Shown here: one piece after another, positions 34,757 through 46,761 of the stretch
Numbering within the stretch: position 1 is the stretch's first letter
Layout of the letters: each line of letters opens with the position of its first letter
Source of the DNA: Golubevia sp. BC0850
Taxonomy: Eukaryota > Basidiomycota > Exobasidiomycetes > Golubeviales > Golubeviaceae
DNA length: 64,000 bases
Assembly: GCA_012976225.1 (NCBI GenBank)
Contig: JAAVVG010000026.1
Coordinates: 129,056-193,055 of the forward strand
Direction: 5' to 3'
Notes under the pieces: generated by a model
Seen by the model: the letters and a program-made list of their open reading frames with translations, nothing else
What the model was told of the DNA's origin: nothing
Database searches by the model: none
Translations under genes and position numbers: made by a program

Positions 34757-36417
34757 GAAGAGACAGTAGGGAAAATAGAGGAGAGGAGAGGAACGGAGTG
34801 GGAGGGTGAGAAGGAGGAGGGAAGGGGGAGAGTCGACGTTTCTTGAGGTGGGAGAGAGGGTAGAGTAGATAGGAAAGAGAGTGAAGAGGGTGAAGAAAGG
34901 GAGAAGAACTACTGACCCACCTTTCATACTTATACTATTTTTTCACATCCCGCCCTAGCACCGTAATCAGCCTCTGCTTGGCCTGGCCCACCCTTCTCCC
35001 TTTTCTACTCTTGAATTCTGGGTCCCGTCCTCCTGTACCTGCGTATCGAAGCCCCTAAGCAAGTCGATTAGGTCATTGAACTCTGCAAGGGAGCCGCGAG
35101 TGAAGACCCGCCGCAGTTGGAAGGAGAACGGATCTCGGAAGAGAGGAGGGAAGACCCCTTACCCCTTCTTTTTTTAGCTTCTTCCGTATCTGGAATAGGA
35201 CCGATCTCGTTCTTTTGGAGAGTAGAATTTTACTGACTGAGCACCTGAAATTTTTCCAACCATTCAGGATGAAATCCTACTCGAAATCTTGGTGAAAGCT
35301 CTTGGGAAGCGACGTTCGAGGACCTAGAAAGCAGAGGTTTCCAGCTTCTCCCATCCTAGGCTCGAGGTTCTGCCTTCCAGGTTGGAGCAGAGAAAATACA
35401 GATAGCATTTCCCAAAAATAGAAAAAGAGGTGGAAAACGAAGCTTGCATGAATCATCCTTGGGAATAGACAAGAACAGCAAAGACAACTTCACTTTGCCT
35501 CATAGTCACCTCAAGCCGCAAGACTTGGAAGTTTGCTTCTCCTGAATCACTATTGGTTAATTGAATAACCAGTTGAATCTCTTCCGAGCGAAGGAGAAGA
35601 AGAATCACTAGACCTGTTCGAGAGAACCAGAGGAGGCACTTGTTGAAATTGTAAAAACTCGTTCGCTACTGATATGGGCTACATAATGTTGATCACTTGA
35701 TGGGCTGAGTAATTCTGTGTTTTTCAGTGGTGTCGGTTTGAGGTGGAAGAGCGAAGGGAGAGTAGAAAACAGAAGAAGGGGAGGAAGGACGAGAAAAAAA
35801 GGTTAGAAATTTCGACACCTCAGGAGACTGGGGTAAAGAGGTTGGGGGAAAAGACTCACATGAGTGGAATTGATATTCATCTAGACACCAGGCTCTACTA
35901 GGAAGAGGCGAGCTTAATGAGCAACCTTCTTTTGGGCTTTGAGGTCAGTGGAGGAGAGGGGGAGGAGAGGAAGGATGATAGGATGTCAGTGAAACTCGCT
36001 GCGAAGGCGGAAAAGAACTATGGATCTTGTTCAATTAGTATCCAACAAGAGACTGCATCGTGCTGCGATCCGGAATACCAAAGAGTTGAATGTAAGTGAA
36101 GATGTTGCTGCATTGTAGATGACTCTTCTTCCTTATCTATCTAATCTCATTCGATCCTGCTTGAAGGGTCATCAAGGACTGCAACAACGAATGTATCCAT
36201 ATTGACACCAAAATCCTAATCCGGACCTAAGCACCTAGCATCTTTCCCTGGGCTAGATGTTACTCGTCTCCCTTCCTTCCGACACCTTCCTACCTTCCCT
36301 TCCTCGAACTCTCTCGATCACCACCTCGTTAAACTTCTTCTCTCCAATTCCATCGGACTGATTCACTATTAGTGAGCTCTCCTACTTGCTTCGAGATTCC
36401 AATTCAGTCCAACTCAC
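34757..36417. other. Long intergenic stretch
   Basis: About 1.7 kb without a supported gene. Pyrimidine-rich promoter-like sequence lies near 34760-34920. The second exon of ATP18 may lie around 36240-36390, but I could not place it. Scattered frames (for example 35917-36099) show nothing recognisable. Confidence 0.35.
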
Positions 36418-36574
36418 AGTAAGGGTTCTTTGGGTCGTTCTTGAATTCAGCAGAAGCGAGCATTGAGTTTTGAAGACTGTTTACTCCGAAGAAGACCATG
36501 ACTCCAGCGGTGAAGAATGGCCACAGAGGTCTTAGAATTGGGGTTGGGTAAGCTCTCATTCCAAATAGTCCCAT
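36418..36574 (-). CDS. ATP synthase subunit J (Atp18), first exon
   Basis: Starting at ATG 36574, the 52 codons read MGLFGMRAYPTPILRPLWPF, then FTAGVMVFFGV and FKNDPKNPY. This matches yeast Atp18 (RFPTPILKVYWPFFVAG, FINDPRNP) in order and spacing. Subunit j is a small single-pass protein of the membrane sector of mitochondrial ATP synthase, needed for dimerisation and stability. The exon ends at a GTGAGT donor (intron from 36417). Without splicing the protein would end three residues later. The family normally runs about 7-10 residues further, so a short last exon is expected downstream. An in-frame upstream ATG (36637) would add 21 Ser-rich residues and is unlikely. Confidence 0.8.
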
Positions 36575-37998
36575 CTTTGATGTGAAGGTGGATGTTGATG
36601 ATGGGGAAGAAGTTAAGGATTGGGAGGAGACAGTCAAGGTGCAACACGTGGCATCAAGCTCTGAAGGGGAGGTCGATGAAAATGATTTTCCTTGAGCAGA
36701 AAATCATCATTAACACATTTGGACGCAGGAAGATCTTCCAGATTCAACACCTTAAGGAACCTAGAATCCAGGGCTGAAGACTAGATTTGGCGAACGCTCG
36801 AAGCAACACCCTGGTGAAATCGAAGATGATGAACCCTTCGCCCATACGCCCATACGGAAGAACGGTTGATTGTTCTGGCAATCTCCAGAGATATAGAATA
36901 ATTTCTCCATCTAGCTGTGCTTCTCAGTCAAGTCATTGAAAGACTTCTGAACGGTTCACCTTCTGCTGAATGATGGTCTCTAGACAGGTAATCCTGGAGT
37001 CAGCGACCATATTCTGGGCTTCACGTCTAAATCAATCTCTTCGGGGTACTGAAGCTTTGGAATAACAGAGAAAAAATAAGCCGGAAGGGAGAGAGAATAA
37101 GTTGACGCTCTTTGGAGAATGGGAGAGGACAAAACACCGACTCCAACTGCATCTCCCCCTGACTGCCCTTGAGAACGAAGGCTTACAAGAGAAAGGTCAT
37201 CAAACGGAACAGCTGTCTCGTCTCTGATACTTCTGGAGTTGGTTCGGCGAGACAGTTCTCGATGGAAAGAAAGCTACACGCGCCCAATGAGAGAACGGAA
37301 ACCTGACTTCTTTTTCTTTAGAGAAAGAGTCTCTACGATGACCTGCTACTCATCTCTCCAGCCAGGAGCCTAGGGCGAGCTGGGAGTCCCAAATCGAACT
37401 GTGTGAGAGAGAAGGACGGAAGCGAAAAAAGTAGCGACTGTGGGTTGGGGATTGGTCGACGGTCGACAGTCGAGAAAATTGAGTGCAAAGGGTAGATGAG
37501 GGGAACCTTGGGTATTTAGCTCTACTTGGCTTTCTCTGAATTGAGACTTTGAGAGAGAGCATAAGAGAGGGAGTGGCAACGACAAAATCAGGGGTGATGA
37601 CAGACTTGGAAACGCCGTGCCGACCTCTTCTACTTTTACCGTCCCGTTCCTTCCAAGGAGGGGTTATTGATGTGGCCCAAGTTTTCATTTCGAAATAAAG
37701 ATAAACAAATTGCAGAAAGTCAAAATCAGATACGCTTTCGGGAGTCGTCTCGTGTACCGAACTATCGGCAACAAAATCTCCTCGTTTAGCGTTATATGCC
37801 CTTTTCCCCCTTTCCCCCGCAAAAGGGAATCATGACTTCACTCGATCGCTATTCGCTCTCCTTCATTTTGGGTTCAACTCATCCTGGATGAAAGGGTATA
37901 TAAAGGACCAAACATTTCGCTCTTCCTTCTCCCCCTCATCCTCTTCTCTTCACTCTTCACTCTTCACCCTTTCAACTCGCACTCCCTCTCACATCAAG
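36575..37998. other. Long intergenic stretch
   Basis: No supported gene in 1.4 kb. The right end is the alpha-galactosidase promoter, with C-rich tracts at 37804-37820 that resemble Mig1/CreA-type repressor sites. Confidence 0.35.
37897..37904 (+). promoter_or_regulatory. TATA box of the alpha-galactosidase gene
   Basis: TATATAAA lies about 100 bp upstream of the start codon, in an otherwise pyrimidine-rich leader. This is a good match to a core TATA element and fits a regulated secreted hydrolase. Confidence 0.5.
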
Positions 37999-40048
37999 AT
38001 GCTCAAAGGAACAGCTTTCTTCTCAGTCCTAGCTCTTCTTCTCTCGAATGTCGAAGCACTAGACAATGGTCTTCTGACCAAACCTTGGTTAGGGTGAGTG
38101 CTAAGAAACAGAGTCCACGGCGGTGGAACGTTGGAAGTCCTGTTGACACTCTCTCTTTGGCAGATTCAACACCTACAATGCAGTATCCTGTAGTCCAAGT
38201 GATGCCTTCGTACGCTCGTCTGCCGATGCTCTGGCCTCTCAAGGTTATGTCGCTGCGGGTAAGTTTGCAGTCTCGAAGTGAAGAACCGATTCTCACTACG
38301 TTCGAGCTCACCTTACCATTTGCCACTTTCTTTTCCCTCAACAGGATACCAATTTCTCCAGCTCGATTGTGGATACCAAGCCACCTCTCGTAACTCCTCT
38401 GGTTTCTTGACCCACAATACTGCTCGGTTCCCAAATGGAATCAAAGCGGTTGCAGATCACGCCAGGTCTAAAGGATTGAAATGGGCGATGGTGAGTCCCT
38501 CTCAAGTCTGTAGATCTACCACGAGGGCTTGGACTGACTCAACACACACTCTCTGCACCCTTTACAGTACAGTGACGCTGGAGTCAAATCTTGTGACACT
38601 ACGAACACTCCTCCCCCGGGCTCTTTAGGCAACGAAAAGATCGACGCCCAGTACTTTCTCGAGAATGGAGCTGAACTTCTCAAATATGACAAGTGAGCTT
38701 CCATCTTCTTTCTGTCGACTTTTTCCTTGAGCCTTCACTGATTGACGCCTTACCGTTCTCCTTCTCTCCCTCAGCTGCTACGTCACCGCAAACAACAACG
38801 CTCCAAAGGATGCAGATGGATCCTTCCTAACCCGATACTCAGCCATGCAAAATGCTATCACCTCTCTAGGAGCAGGAAACAAGCTTCCTATGACGACCTG
38901 TCAATGGGGAGTTCCATTTCCAACCGCAAACGGCTTGGAAGGTCCTGACGACTGGACTCCATCAGTGGCGAATGGATACCGTCTTTCTGACGACATTGCC
39001 GCTGGTTGGACTTCAATTCTTCAAATCTACAATCAAGCCATCAACATTTGCTTGAATGGAAAGACCAAATCTGGAAGCTGGGCCGACGCAGATATGCTTC
39101 AAGTCGGTAACAATGTCTTGAGCTCTGCAGAAGAAGAATCTCATTTCGCTTATTGGGCAATGTGAGTCAATGAGGTTTTCTTGATCTGGCTCTTGAATAG
39201 CTCACTTACTTTTTTCAAATTCTTCTCTTGTCAGGATCAAATCTCCTCTCATGATCTCGACGAACTTGACTTCAGCCACCAGCCACACCAAGTCCACTCT
39301 TCAGAACGCCAAACTCCTAGCAATCAATCAAGATGCTGCTGGAAAGCCAGTCACTCTCGCTCAACGTTGGAGTAACGACAGAGACCTATTTTCTGGACCT
39401 CTTTCGAATGGAGACGTAGCTGTTCTACTGGTAGATCACTCAAACAAGCAGAGCACCAAGAAGATCGACTTCGTCAAAGAACTAGGAATCTCTTCGGCCA
39501 ACTATGAAGATCTGTATACTGGAGCTAAAGGTACTGGAGTTTCTTCTTTCTCAAAGACAGTCGCAGCTCATGGTCCAATCGCTCTCAGGTTATCCAATGT
39601 CAAGAAAGTCACTTCCACCCCATCAATCAAATACTTAGAAGCCGAATCCGCTACTCTTTCTGGAGGAGCATCAGTAGCTAACTGTTCAGGTTGTTCTAAT
39701 GGAAAGAAGGTTGGAAATTTGGACGGTTCATCTTCTATCACTTTCAACAACGTCGTTCCAACTTCTACCAGCGCCACTCTTCTCATCGACTATTTAAATT
39801 GTGAAGTGCAATTCAGTTTCGCAGGCCAGACCAACGTTAGAGGTGGGAAAGTCTCTGTCAACGGTGGTGCTTCTCAACAAATCTTGTTCCCTCTCACTGG
39901 TTATAATTGGGACAAAGACGTTTTGAAGAACTTCAAGTTGGAGTTGACAGGGTTGAAAGCTGGTCAAGCCAACACAATTAAGTTCGAAGCTGACTCTTCA
40001 GTCTCGCAATACGCTCCAGATTTCGATAGGGTTGGTTTGATGGCTTAG
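37999..40048 (+). CDS. Secreted GH27 alpha-galactosidase with C-terminal CBM35-like module
   Basis: Six exons (37999-38093, 38164-38258, 38345-38490, 38568-38692, 38775-39161, 39235-40048) join in frame to about 553 residues. A signal peptide (MLKGTAFFSVLALLLSNVEA) precedes the GH27 barrel: KPWLGFNTYNAV, YQFLQLDCGYQA, AMYSDAGVKSC, the nucleophile in LLKYDNC (D153) and the acid/base in WADADMLQVGN (D260). A beta-sandwich domain (about 400-480) follows. From about residue 425 the C-terminus has KYLEAESATLSGGA and ends PDFDRVGLM, typical of a CBM35-type module. The enzyme would release terminal alpha-galactose from melibiose, raffinose or galactomannan outside the cell. All introns are short with standard borders. 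Confidence 0.92.
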
Positions 40049-40433
40049 TCATTGTATGTTTTGTCGCCGTCTTGTCTTTTTGCAATCTAGTAAATTCCCT
40101 CCCTTACTTCTCCTAACAACTGAATGTTCGAACTACTCTTCGCTGAATCCTTGTAAACTTCGACTAGTCACGAACGAAAACGTCTCTTCAGAAACTTCCT
40201 CGTCCTCACAACCTCACATCCTCGCACAATCCGAACAAGAAAGCTTTTTGTGCAGAGACCAAAACCGATCACAATTTTGTTGTTTTTGAGGGATGAAAAT
40301 ACATGACTGTAGAGATGGTAGTGTGAGTGGAAAGTTGCTGGGCATAGGTTTAATAGCTTAGCATGGTGAAAAAGTTGTGAACAGAGTGCGAGAGAATAGG
40401 AAAAATGAGAACCAAGAGAGAAGGGCGAGTGGA
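40049..40433. other. Intergenic (convergent 3' ends)
   Basis: This lies between the stop codons of the alpha-galactosidase and eL15 genes. No gene. Confidence 0.45.
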
Positions 40434-42023
40434 TTAACGGTACCTTCTGAGTTGAAGGGTGTCGCGCTTTCTGATGGTGGCGTTCTTTCCACGGGAGGTG
40501 CTGAAGGGAGAGAAGGAGAAGAAGGAAAAGGGGGAGGAGGGAGAGAGGAAGGGAGGTTAGGAACACGGTTCGAAGGAAGTTTTAAATCAGGTTGCCATCT
40601 TGTGCTTCTCTGATCTCTACGATAGCAACAGAATGACCGATGAAGCTAGTCCTTCAAATGGAAAGAGAACTCTCCGAGGTTGGGCTTCCCATTATCCTTC
40701 CATTGGATTTGAACCTCCAGTCCATTTCGATCCGACCTTCATCTCCATCTCAGACTCAATCCCGACCTCAGTTCACCCAATGCCCCTTGAGATTCTCATC
40801 GTTCTAGATACGCACTGGTTGTATCTGTGACCTTTTCCGAGACCACGAGACTTCTTTCCAGTAGCAGTGAGACCACGGGCTTCTCTGTGCTTGTGGACTG
40901 GGTCAGCGATCCAGTTGATACGGGCGTCTCTCTGTTGATGGATTGAAGGGAAGTTATGGTCAGCTTTTGATCTTTACATAACTCTAGATCTTCATCCATT
41001 CCCCAACCTTCTTCCTTTCTGTCCAATCTCTCTCCTCCTACTCAATCTGACTTTCCCCTACTCACTCTGACAGCCTTATGAGAAGGATCAACACAAATGA
41101 CCTCGAAGTATTTGTAAACACCATCTTGATTGATCCAGTAAGAGTTAAGGACTCTCAAGTTGGCGCACTTCCTTCCCACACGTTCTTCAGCGGTGGATCT
41201 CAAAGAACGTTGGTATTTGAGATGGTTAACACCATGATGAACTGGCTTTCCGAAGGTGGCTCCCTTCTTGACTGGCTTCTTACGGTTACCACGACGAACA
41301 CGAATACGGTAGATTAGAAATCCTTGCTTGGACTTGTAACCTAGACGGCGAGCCTTGTCTGGACGAGATGGACGAGAGGCACGGTGACAGACTGCTAGTT
41401 GACGGTACTCCCAACATCTGAGGCGAGAAAGAGGAGAGGGTCGGTTAGAGATTTTGATGGGTTGGAGGATTGGAACATCGGGTGAGAGGTGGGACTGGTC
41501 CTTAGTAGCTGTCTGCTGCTGCTGATTCCCTGCTGCGATCCCATGAATTCGAATTTGAGCTTTGAAATTCGACTAATTCGAATGAAAAAGGGAAGTTGGA
41601 TGAGAGCGAGAAGGTTGTTTGTTGGAAGAGACTTGAGTTTTGCTGAATTTGCAGAAGAGGAAAAGAAGAGGAAGAGTATGGACAGGAGTAGACTTGAAGT
41701 TGCGAGCTTCGTCTGAATGAACTTGAAACTCTTGATTCGATGAATTTGAATAGAATGGAAAAGATAGAGCCGATTGAGTCTTGAGGGGATGTTGACGATT
41801 TCTTCACCACCACCTGTGTCCTTCCAGCAGCAGCAGCAGCAGTAACTCTGTCTCCCATTCGATTCATCCCTCTCCTTCACCAACCCCACCATCCCATGTT
41901 TCTGAATCCATTCTACTCAATAGCTGTCTAGGCTTGAAATACTAACCTGACACGCATTAAGAAACGGAGGACATCGCTCTGCTTCTTCTTGTAGAGTTCC
42001 TCCACGTACTTGTAGGCACCCAT
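40434..42023 (-). CDS. RPL15: 60S ribosomal protein eL15 (RPL15)
   Basis: Four exons (42023-41947, 41417-41066, 40931-40816, 40500-40434) join in phase to 203 residues, the family length. [20 protein letters not shown] opens the protein. [47 protein letters not shown] and [12 protein letters not shown] follow; all are eL15 hallmarks. eL15 is a structural rRNA-binding protein near the peptide exit tunnel. Intron 1 is long (529 nt). I looked for C/D or H/ACA snoRNA boxes in it and saw none convincing; it holds a short CAG/CTG repeat. The gene is divergent from uL18, so the two ribosomal genes share a control region. Confidence 0.95.
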
Positions 42024-42610
42024 GATTAGTTCTGTTGAGCGTGAGATGAAGAAGGTTAGTTCGAATGAAGGAAGAAAGGTCCTTGAGAAGGATAGGTTAT
42101 TCAAACTGACCTTCTTGAAGTGATGATGGGTGAAGAATTTCAAACCTGGCTGGTCCAAAGCTTCTTGCTCTCCGAGCTCTGCGGTGCGCCCTACAAGCTT
42201 AAAAAAACTGCCGCAGCATCTCCCAACCTCGTTTTCTCGCGGAGATCATCCCTTTTTCTTCTCAAACTTGAATAGAAATGTTTGTGACACCAGATCCCGT
42301 ACTGGAATAGACACTTGCAAGCAGAGCAGATGAGCGGCTCTCATGGGAGAAGACACAAGACATTGGGCCTGTTTGGATGAATTTAACATGTCCTCTAAAA
42401 AGGAGAGAAGCGCTGTGAACCGAGGACACTTCCGAACGTTTGAAAAGCTAGAGAAAATGTATAGAAACCTCTTCTAATAGTGGAGTGGCGAGGACAGAGT
42501 GAGGTGTATAGGGAAGCGAGGGGCGACTTAGCGGGAACAGAGCAGTCTGCAGTGTTGCCTCTTTTCCTTCTTACTTCACAAACCTTTGTCAACATCCCAC
42601 ATCCTTCAAG
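42024..42610. promoter_or_regulatory. Shared promoter region of two ribosomal protein genes
   Basis: 587 bp separate the start codons of eL15 (minus) and uL18 (plus). The arrangement suggests coordinate expression. I cannot name specific factor sites. Confidence 0.4.
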
Positions 42611-44151
42611 ATGCCATTCGTCAAGCAAGTCAAATCTTCAGCCTACTTCAGTCGTTACCAGACCAAATTCAGAAGAAGAAGAGAAGGAAAGACTGATTAC
42701 TTCGCCAGAAGAAAATTGGTCTCTCAAGCCAAGAACAAGTACAACGCTCCAAAATACAGATTGGTAGTTCGTTTCTCTAACAAGTTCGTCACTGTTCAAA
42801 TCGTTCATGCTAAGATTCAAGGTGACTTCGTTCTAACTCAAGCCTCCTCGAAGGAGTTACCAAGATACGGAATCAACCATGGTCTTTCTAACTGGTCTGC
42901 TGGTGAGTAGCAGAAAGAAATTTTGAAGATTGGAAGAAAGTCATCTTATGGGGTAGGTGAGGGCGGATAAAGATGAGAGGGAATGTATGCTGAAAATTTC
43001 AGATGGATCTGGATCGATTTTTATCTGGAGATGGTGGACTAGAGGTTAGGGAGAGTAGAGGAAGGACATGCTGCCTACCCTCTAAGGGAGTAATCTCAGT
43101 CTTCAACTCTTCTTCCAACCCACAAGCTCAAATCAATCTCATCAAATCAATCATCAAGACCTGTAGCCGGTCAAGCCCACCCTCACCTCCGGATGGCCCA
43201 GCCCCATCACACCATCCTACCCTCTCCTAAGACCCTCTCCCTCTCCCTCTTCTCCTCTCTTCTCAGCTTACGCCACCGGTCTCTTAGTTGCTCGTCGTGC
43301 TCTAACCATCCTCAACTTGGCCGACAAGTACGAAGGAGTCACTGAAGCCGATGGTACCATGACCGAAACCGAACCTCTAGAAGGTGAAGATGAGCCAAGA
43401 CCTTTCAAAGTCTTCCTCGATGTTGGTCTAAAGCGTACCTCAACTGGCTCTCGTGTCTTTGGTGCCATGAAGGGTGCCTCTGATGGTGGACTTTTCGTTC
43501 CTCACTCTGAGAAGAGATTCCCTGGATAGTGAGTACTCTCTCTCTCTTCCTCTCCTTCTTTTCTTCTTGGATATCTCTTCCCTCCCCTTCTCTCGGATCA
43601 TGGAATCATTATCTAAGTGTATACTACATTGTTTCTGACGTACATGTCTGTTCTGTCCCCACCCCTCGTTCTCGTTTACAGTGACCCAGAAACCAAAGAA
43701 CTAGATGCCGACCTTCTACGTTCTTACATCTTCGGAGGTCACGTCTCTGAATTCATGGAATCCTTGTAAGTCAAACTGGAGTGTTCACCTCACTGCCATC
43801 ATCGAAGTTGTACTGTGCAAAACGCTTCCGTCATCTAGAAAGCCTTCCACTCACACTCTAAATCATGTTTCTGTCTCTCTTTTCTCTTTTCTCAGGGAGG
43901 AGGAAGATGACGAGAGGTTCAAGAAGCATTTCGCTACCTACCTTGCTGATGGAGTTGGATCTGATGACATGGAAGAGATCTACGAAACCGCCCACGCTGC
44001 TATTCGTGAGAACCCAGTCTTCAAGCCTTCTGACAAGTCTAAGGATTGGGCTTCTGAATCTAAGAAGTTCAAGGCTACTAAGCTCACTTATGAACAGAGA
44101 AAGGCTAAGATTCAAGAGAAGATCGATGCTTTCAACGCTGGATCTAAGTAA
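42611..44151 (+). CDS. RPL5: 60S ribosomal protein uL18 (RPL5)
   Basis: Four exons (42611-42902, 43267-43528, 43682-43765, 43896-44151) join in phase to 297 residues, the usual length. The start [20 protein letters not shown] is followed by [68 protein letters not shown] and [12 protein letters not shown], all characteristic. uL18 binds 5S rRNA and forms the 5S RNP with uL5. Intron 1 (364 nt) is the longest; I saw no convincing snoRNA in it. Confidence 0.95.
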
Positions 44152-44834
44152 GATGCTGGTTGGGATCCATCCCCTTCTTTTCTGTTCTTTTAAAAACCTC
44201 AAAAATTACTTGGAGTCATTCGTTTGATCTCTGCCCCCTTTTTTCAAAATCAATTATGTATTAAGTTAGCAAATACTATGCTTTTTCCATTCATTCATAC
44301 CGTCTTTGAGAGATTGATGAGGTGAAAACGTTGAGTGGCAAGATTATTGGAACTCGTGTCGGCGAGACTGCTTCTCAATTGGGCGGTAAGACCTCGCGAG
44401 AAGCTAGAAGTACAAGAGAGATCTTGACAGGCAAGGCAAGAGGTCTGTAAGGCCAAACCAGAAGAGGGATCTCGTGGAGGGAGTAGAAGGACATCGTCTC
44501 CGAGACGATCTGTTACACCCAACCAACCGCCTGCGAAGCGCGACTCGTGGAATGATCCCTCTCATTGGGGTTGGCCACGTATATAGACCTTGGTTTCTCA
44601 ATTGAATACATCAAGAACGGACAACGATAATTCCTCTCTGGTGCATGAGAACTTCCCACCCAACTTGCCCCTGGCTGGCTGGCTCTCCTCTTTCTTCCCA
44701 GATTTCGGAAGGTACAACCCAGATTTGGACATAATGCAAAGAGCGATCACATTTCTCAGCACTTTTCTCATCTCGAAAAACAACTCTCTGAAAAGATCTC
44801 GATTTCGCCTGCCAGTTTCTTCCCAGCCCCTCCG
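44152..44834. other. Intergenic
   Basis: 3' flank of uL18, then sequence leading to the duplicated U2-type element. No supported gene. The minus-strand frames at 44295-44864 look like chance. Confidence 0.4.
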
Positions 44835-44931
44835 AGTATAAATACCTGGAAATTTTAGTACCACTGACCTAACCCACTCGTCTGGGTCAGTCCAAAGCCT
44901 TCCCCTATAAGTTTCAACATTGTTCTCTCAG
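44835..44931 (+). repeat. U2-type upstream element (copy B)
   Basis: This matches the U2 upstream region in order and spacing: a TATA-like AGTATAAATA, then TTTTAGTACCACT, the 35-base block at 44877-44911 (identical to the reverse complement of 15165-15199) and a tract ending TTCTCTCAG. No U1, U2, U4, U5 or U6 RNA follows; an LRR coding fragment starts 43 bp later. Confidence 0.7.
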
Positions 44932-44974
44932 AAGCTCTTATCTTTAGAGGTTTGCTACTCAGAAGCACCACCTT

Positions 44975-45635
44975 ATGACCTTGTCGGAAGACTGCAAGGT
45001 CGAGGTTGACTGTTTTGATTCTCTGCATGCTTCATTTCAGAAACTCGAGCATTTACGATTACTACAAGTTTTCTCCAACAACAAGAGAGACATCGTAGAT
45101 CAGCTTTCTTCATTCAAGACTCTTAAAATTCTCAGTTTAGATTATAGGCCTCTTGCCCACTTTCGTGAATCGCGTCTACCTCCTAATCTAGAAATCATTC
45201 ACCTAATCTATTACGAGCCTGTTTCTGAAATTGAATCTGACTCACCTGACGCTGAAGAGTACCTCATCTATCACCTTCTTCGGATTAGACCTTACGTTTA
45301 AGGGAAGTCATCGTTCCTTCTGCTCTCATTGGTATTGATGGAACAAAGAATCCCGACAAAAGCAAATTTTTAGAAGACGTGACGCCGAGAGTAGTCCTTC
45401 AATATCAAATGAAAAAGTTGAATGAGAAACTGAAGTTGAGGTTGTTGGACGTGGGAGAGATTGGTGAGTTGCAAGGAGGCTGAAGTCAAATGTGTCAACT
45501 TCATCGAACACTTTTTTCTATTCTCTAACTCTGAAATCTCACCTTAACTCTTTTCTCAATCTCACAGTCGGCGATTCTTCTGGAGAAGAAGCTTGCCTCT
45601 CAGCTTTGGAATGGATTTTTCCTTTTCCGGTCTGA
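44975..45635 (+). pseudogene. LRR protein of the F-box/LRR family, 5'-truncated (copy 3)
   Basis: From ATG 44975, leucine-rich repeats are evident (LEHLRLLQVF, FKTLKILSLDYRPL, LPPNLEIIHLIYYEP), up to a stop at 45299-45301. After one frame change near 45295 the protein continues as LREVIVPSALIGIDG to EIVGDSSGEEACLSALEWIF, across a normal intron (45464-45567), to TGA 45635. No F-box is present upstream; the U2-type element sits where the N-terminus should be. The fragment may have been cut off during the rearrangement that placed that element here. It could still be expressed as a short protein. Confidence 0.5.
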
Positions 45636-46761
45636 AGAGTCGAAGACGGTTGAGCAGTCGATAGAGACCAGCGACAGCGGGGCAAAATGTCAGAACTTGT
45701 TCGAGGATCTTCTGATGTCATCCAATACTATTGGGAAGAAAACAGATTGCTCACCAAGATTCGGTCGCAGTTCCTGGATTGTCTCGATCCTATGGAATGT
45801 TTTAGAGGGCGAGGCTGCAGGCTGATCTCTTCAACTTTTCGATCTTCAGCTCGTAGCAGTTCAATAATGCTCTCGACCATTTGACGGAAGTCTGTCATGC
45901 GAGCAATTTTGAGTCAAGCTTGGATCTTTCAGACGTGTCTGTCAAAACAGATGAGGGCCGATTTCTTGTTCGTCTCCTGTCTTAACCCCCCCCTTTTTCT
46001 AAACCCATTTGCTTATACTTCTGGCATGGAAGAGGCTAGGAGCACCTATCTCTAGCTCTTCTTCTGTTCAGAGGGACACCACTTTCGGAGAAAGCTCCAG
46101 AGATCCTGAACATTCGATTCGCTTCTTCATTGCAGTACTTTGTCAATCTAACCGCTGCCCGCTCTGTTCTTCCCCCACCTAGCAAGTATACATTTTAGTC
46201 TCCTTGAGTCTTTATCTAATCAGGGGCTTCTACCTATGAGCCTGACTGAGTGGAGAGTGGAAGGAGTGGGAACGGGAGCTGGATAGACCTGGGTGTCGAC
46301 TGTCGAGAGAGGAAGCCAGCACCATATCGATCAATCTGTCACGACCAGCTCCCGGAAGGGACTGGAAGTTAGCGACTAAGGATCGATAGAGAACTGAAAG
46401 GAGGATTAAGAGAGTTTAGAAGATGGACGAGCTGCCAGGTGGCAATGAAACTAATATAATTCACAAGGAGAAGAAGTGCATAGATACATGAGAAAAGGTC
46501 CTTCTTTACTCTGGGGATCGAGAGTGAGCTGCAAGCGTCTCTAATCGCGCCTTGAGTCTAAGAGACGTCGAGTAAGTATCGGGACTCGGCCTGACTTGGC
46601 AGGCTGAGGGTTGGTTATGACACAATAAGCCGCAGAAGGTCGAAAACAATCTCATGAATAGAATTACAAATGTGAACGAATCAAAATAGAGTGAAAATAA
46701 CAAAAAAAATAGGTCTCTTGAAAAAAAAGGAAAGCGAGAAGTAAATGGAAAGCTCCCTCTC
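45636..46761. other. Intergenic (convergent 3' ends)
   Basis: 1.1 kb between the LRR fragment and DPH1. No supported gene. Confidence 0.4.

Noticed and set aside
41395-41946. Long open frames inside eL15 intron 1 and a possible snoRNA host role
   Set aside because: The frames are CAG/CT-repeat derived, and no convincing C/D or ACA boxes were seen.
44970-45010. Hairpin GACCTTG...CAAGGTC at the place where an snRNA would start after the copied U2 element
   Set aside because: No similarity to U1, U2, U4, U5, U6, U11 or U12, and the stretch encodes leucine-rich repeats in frame.
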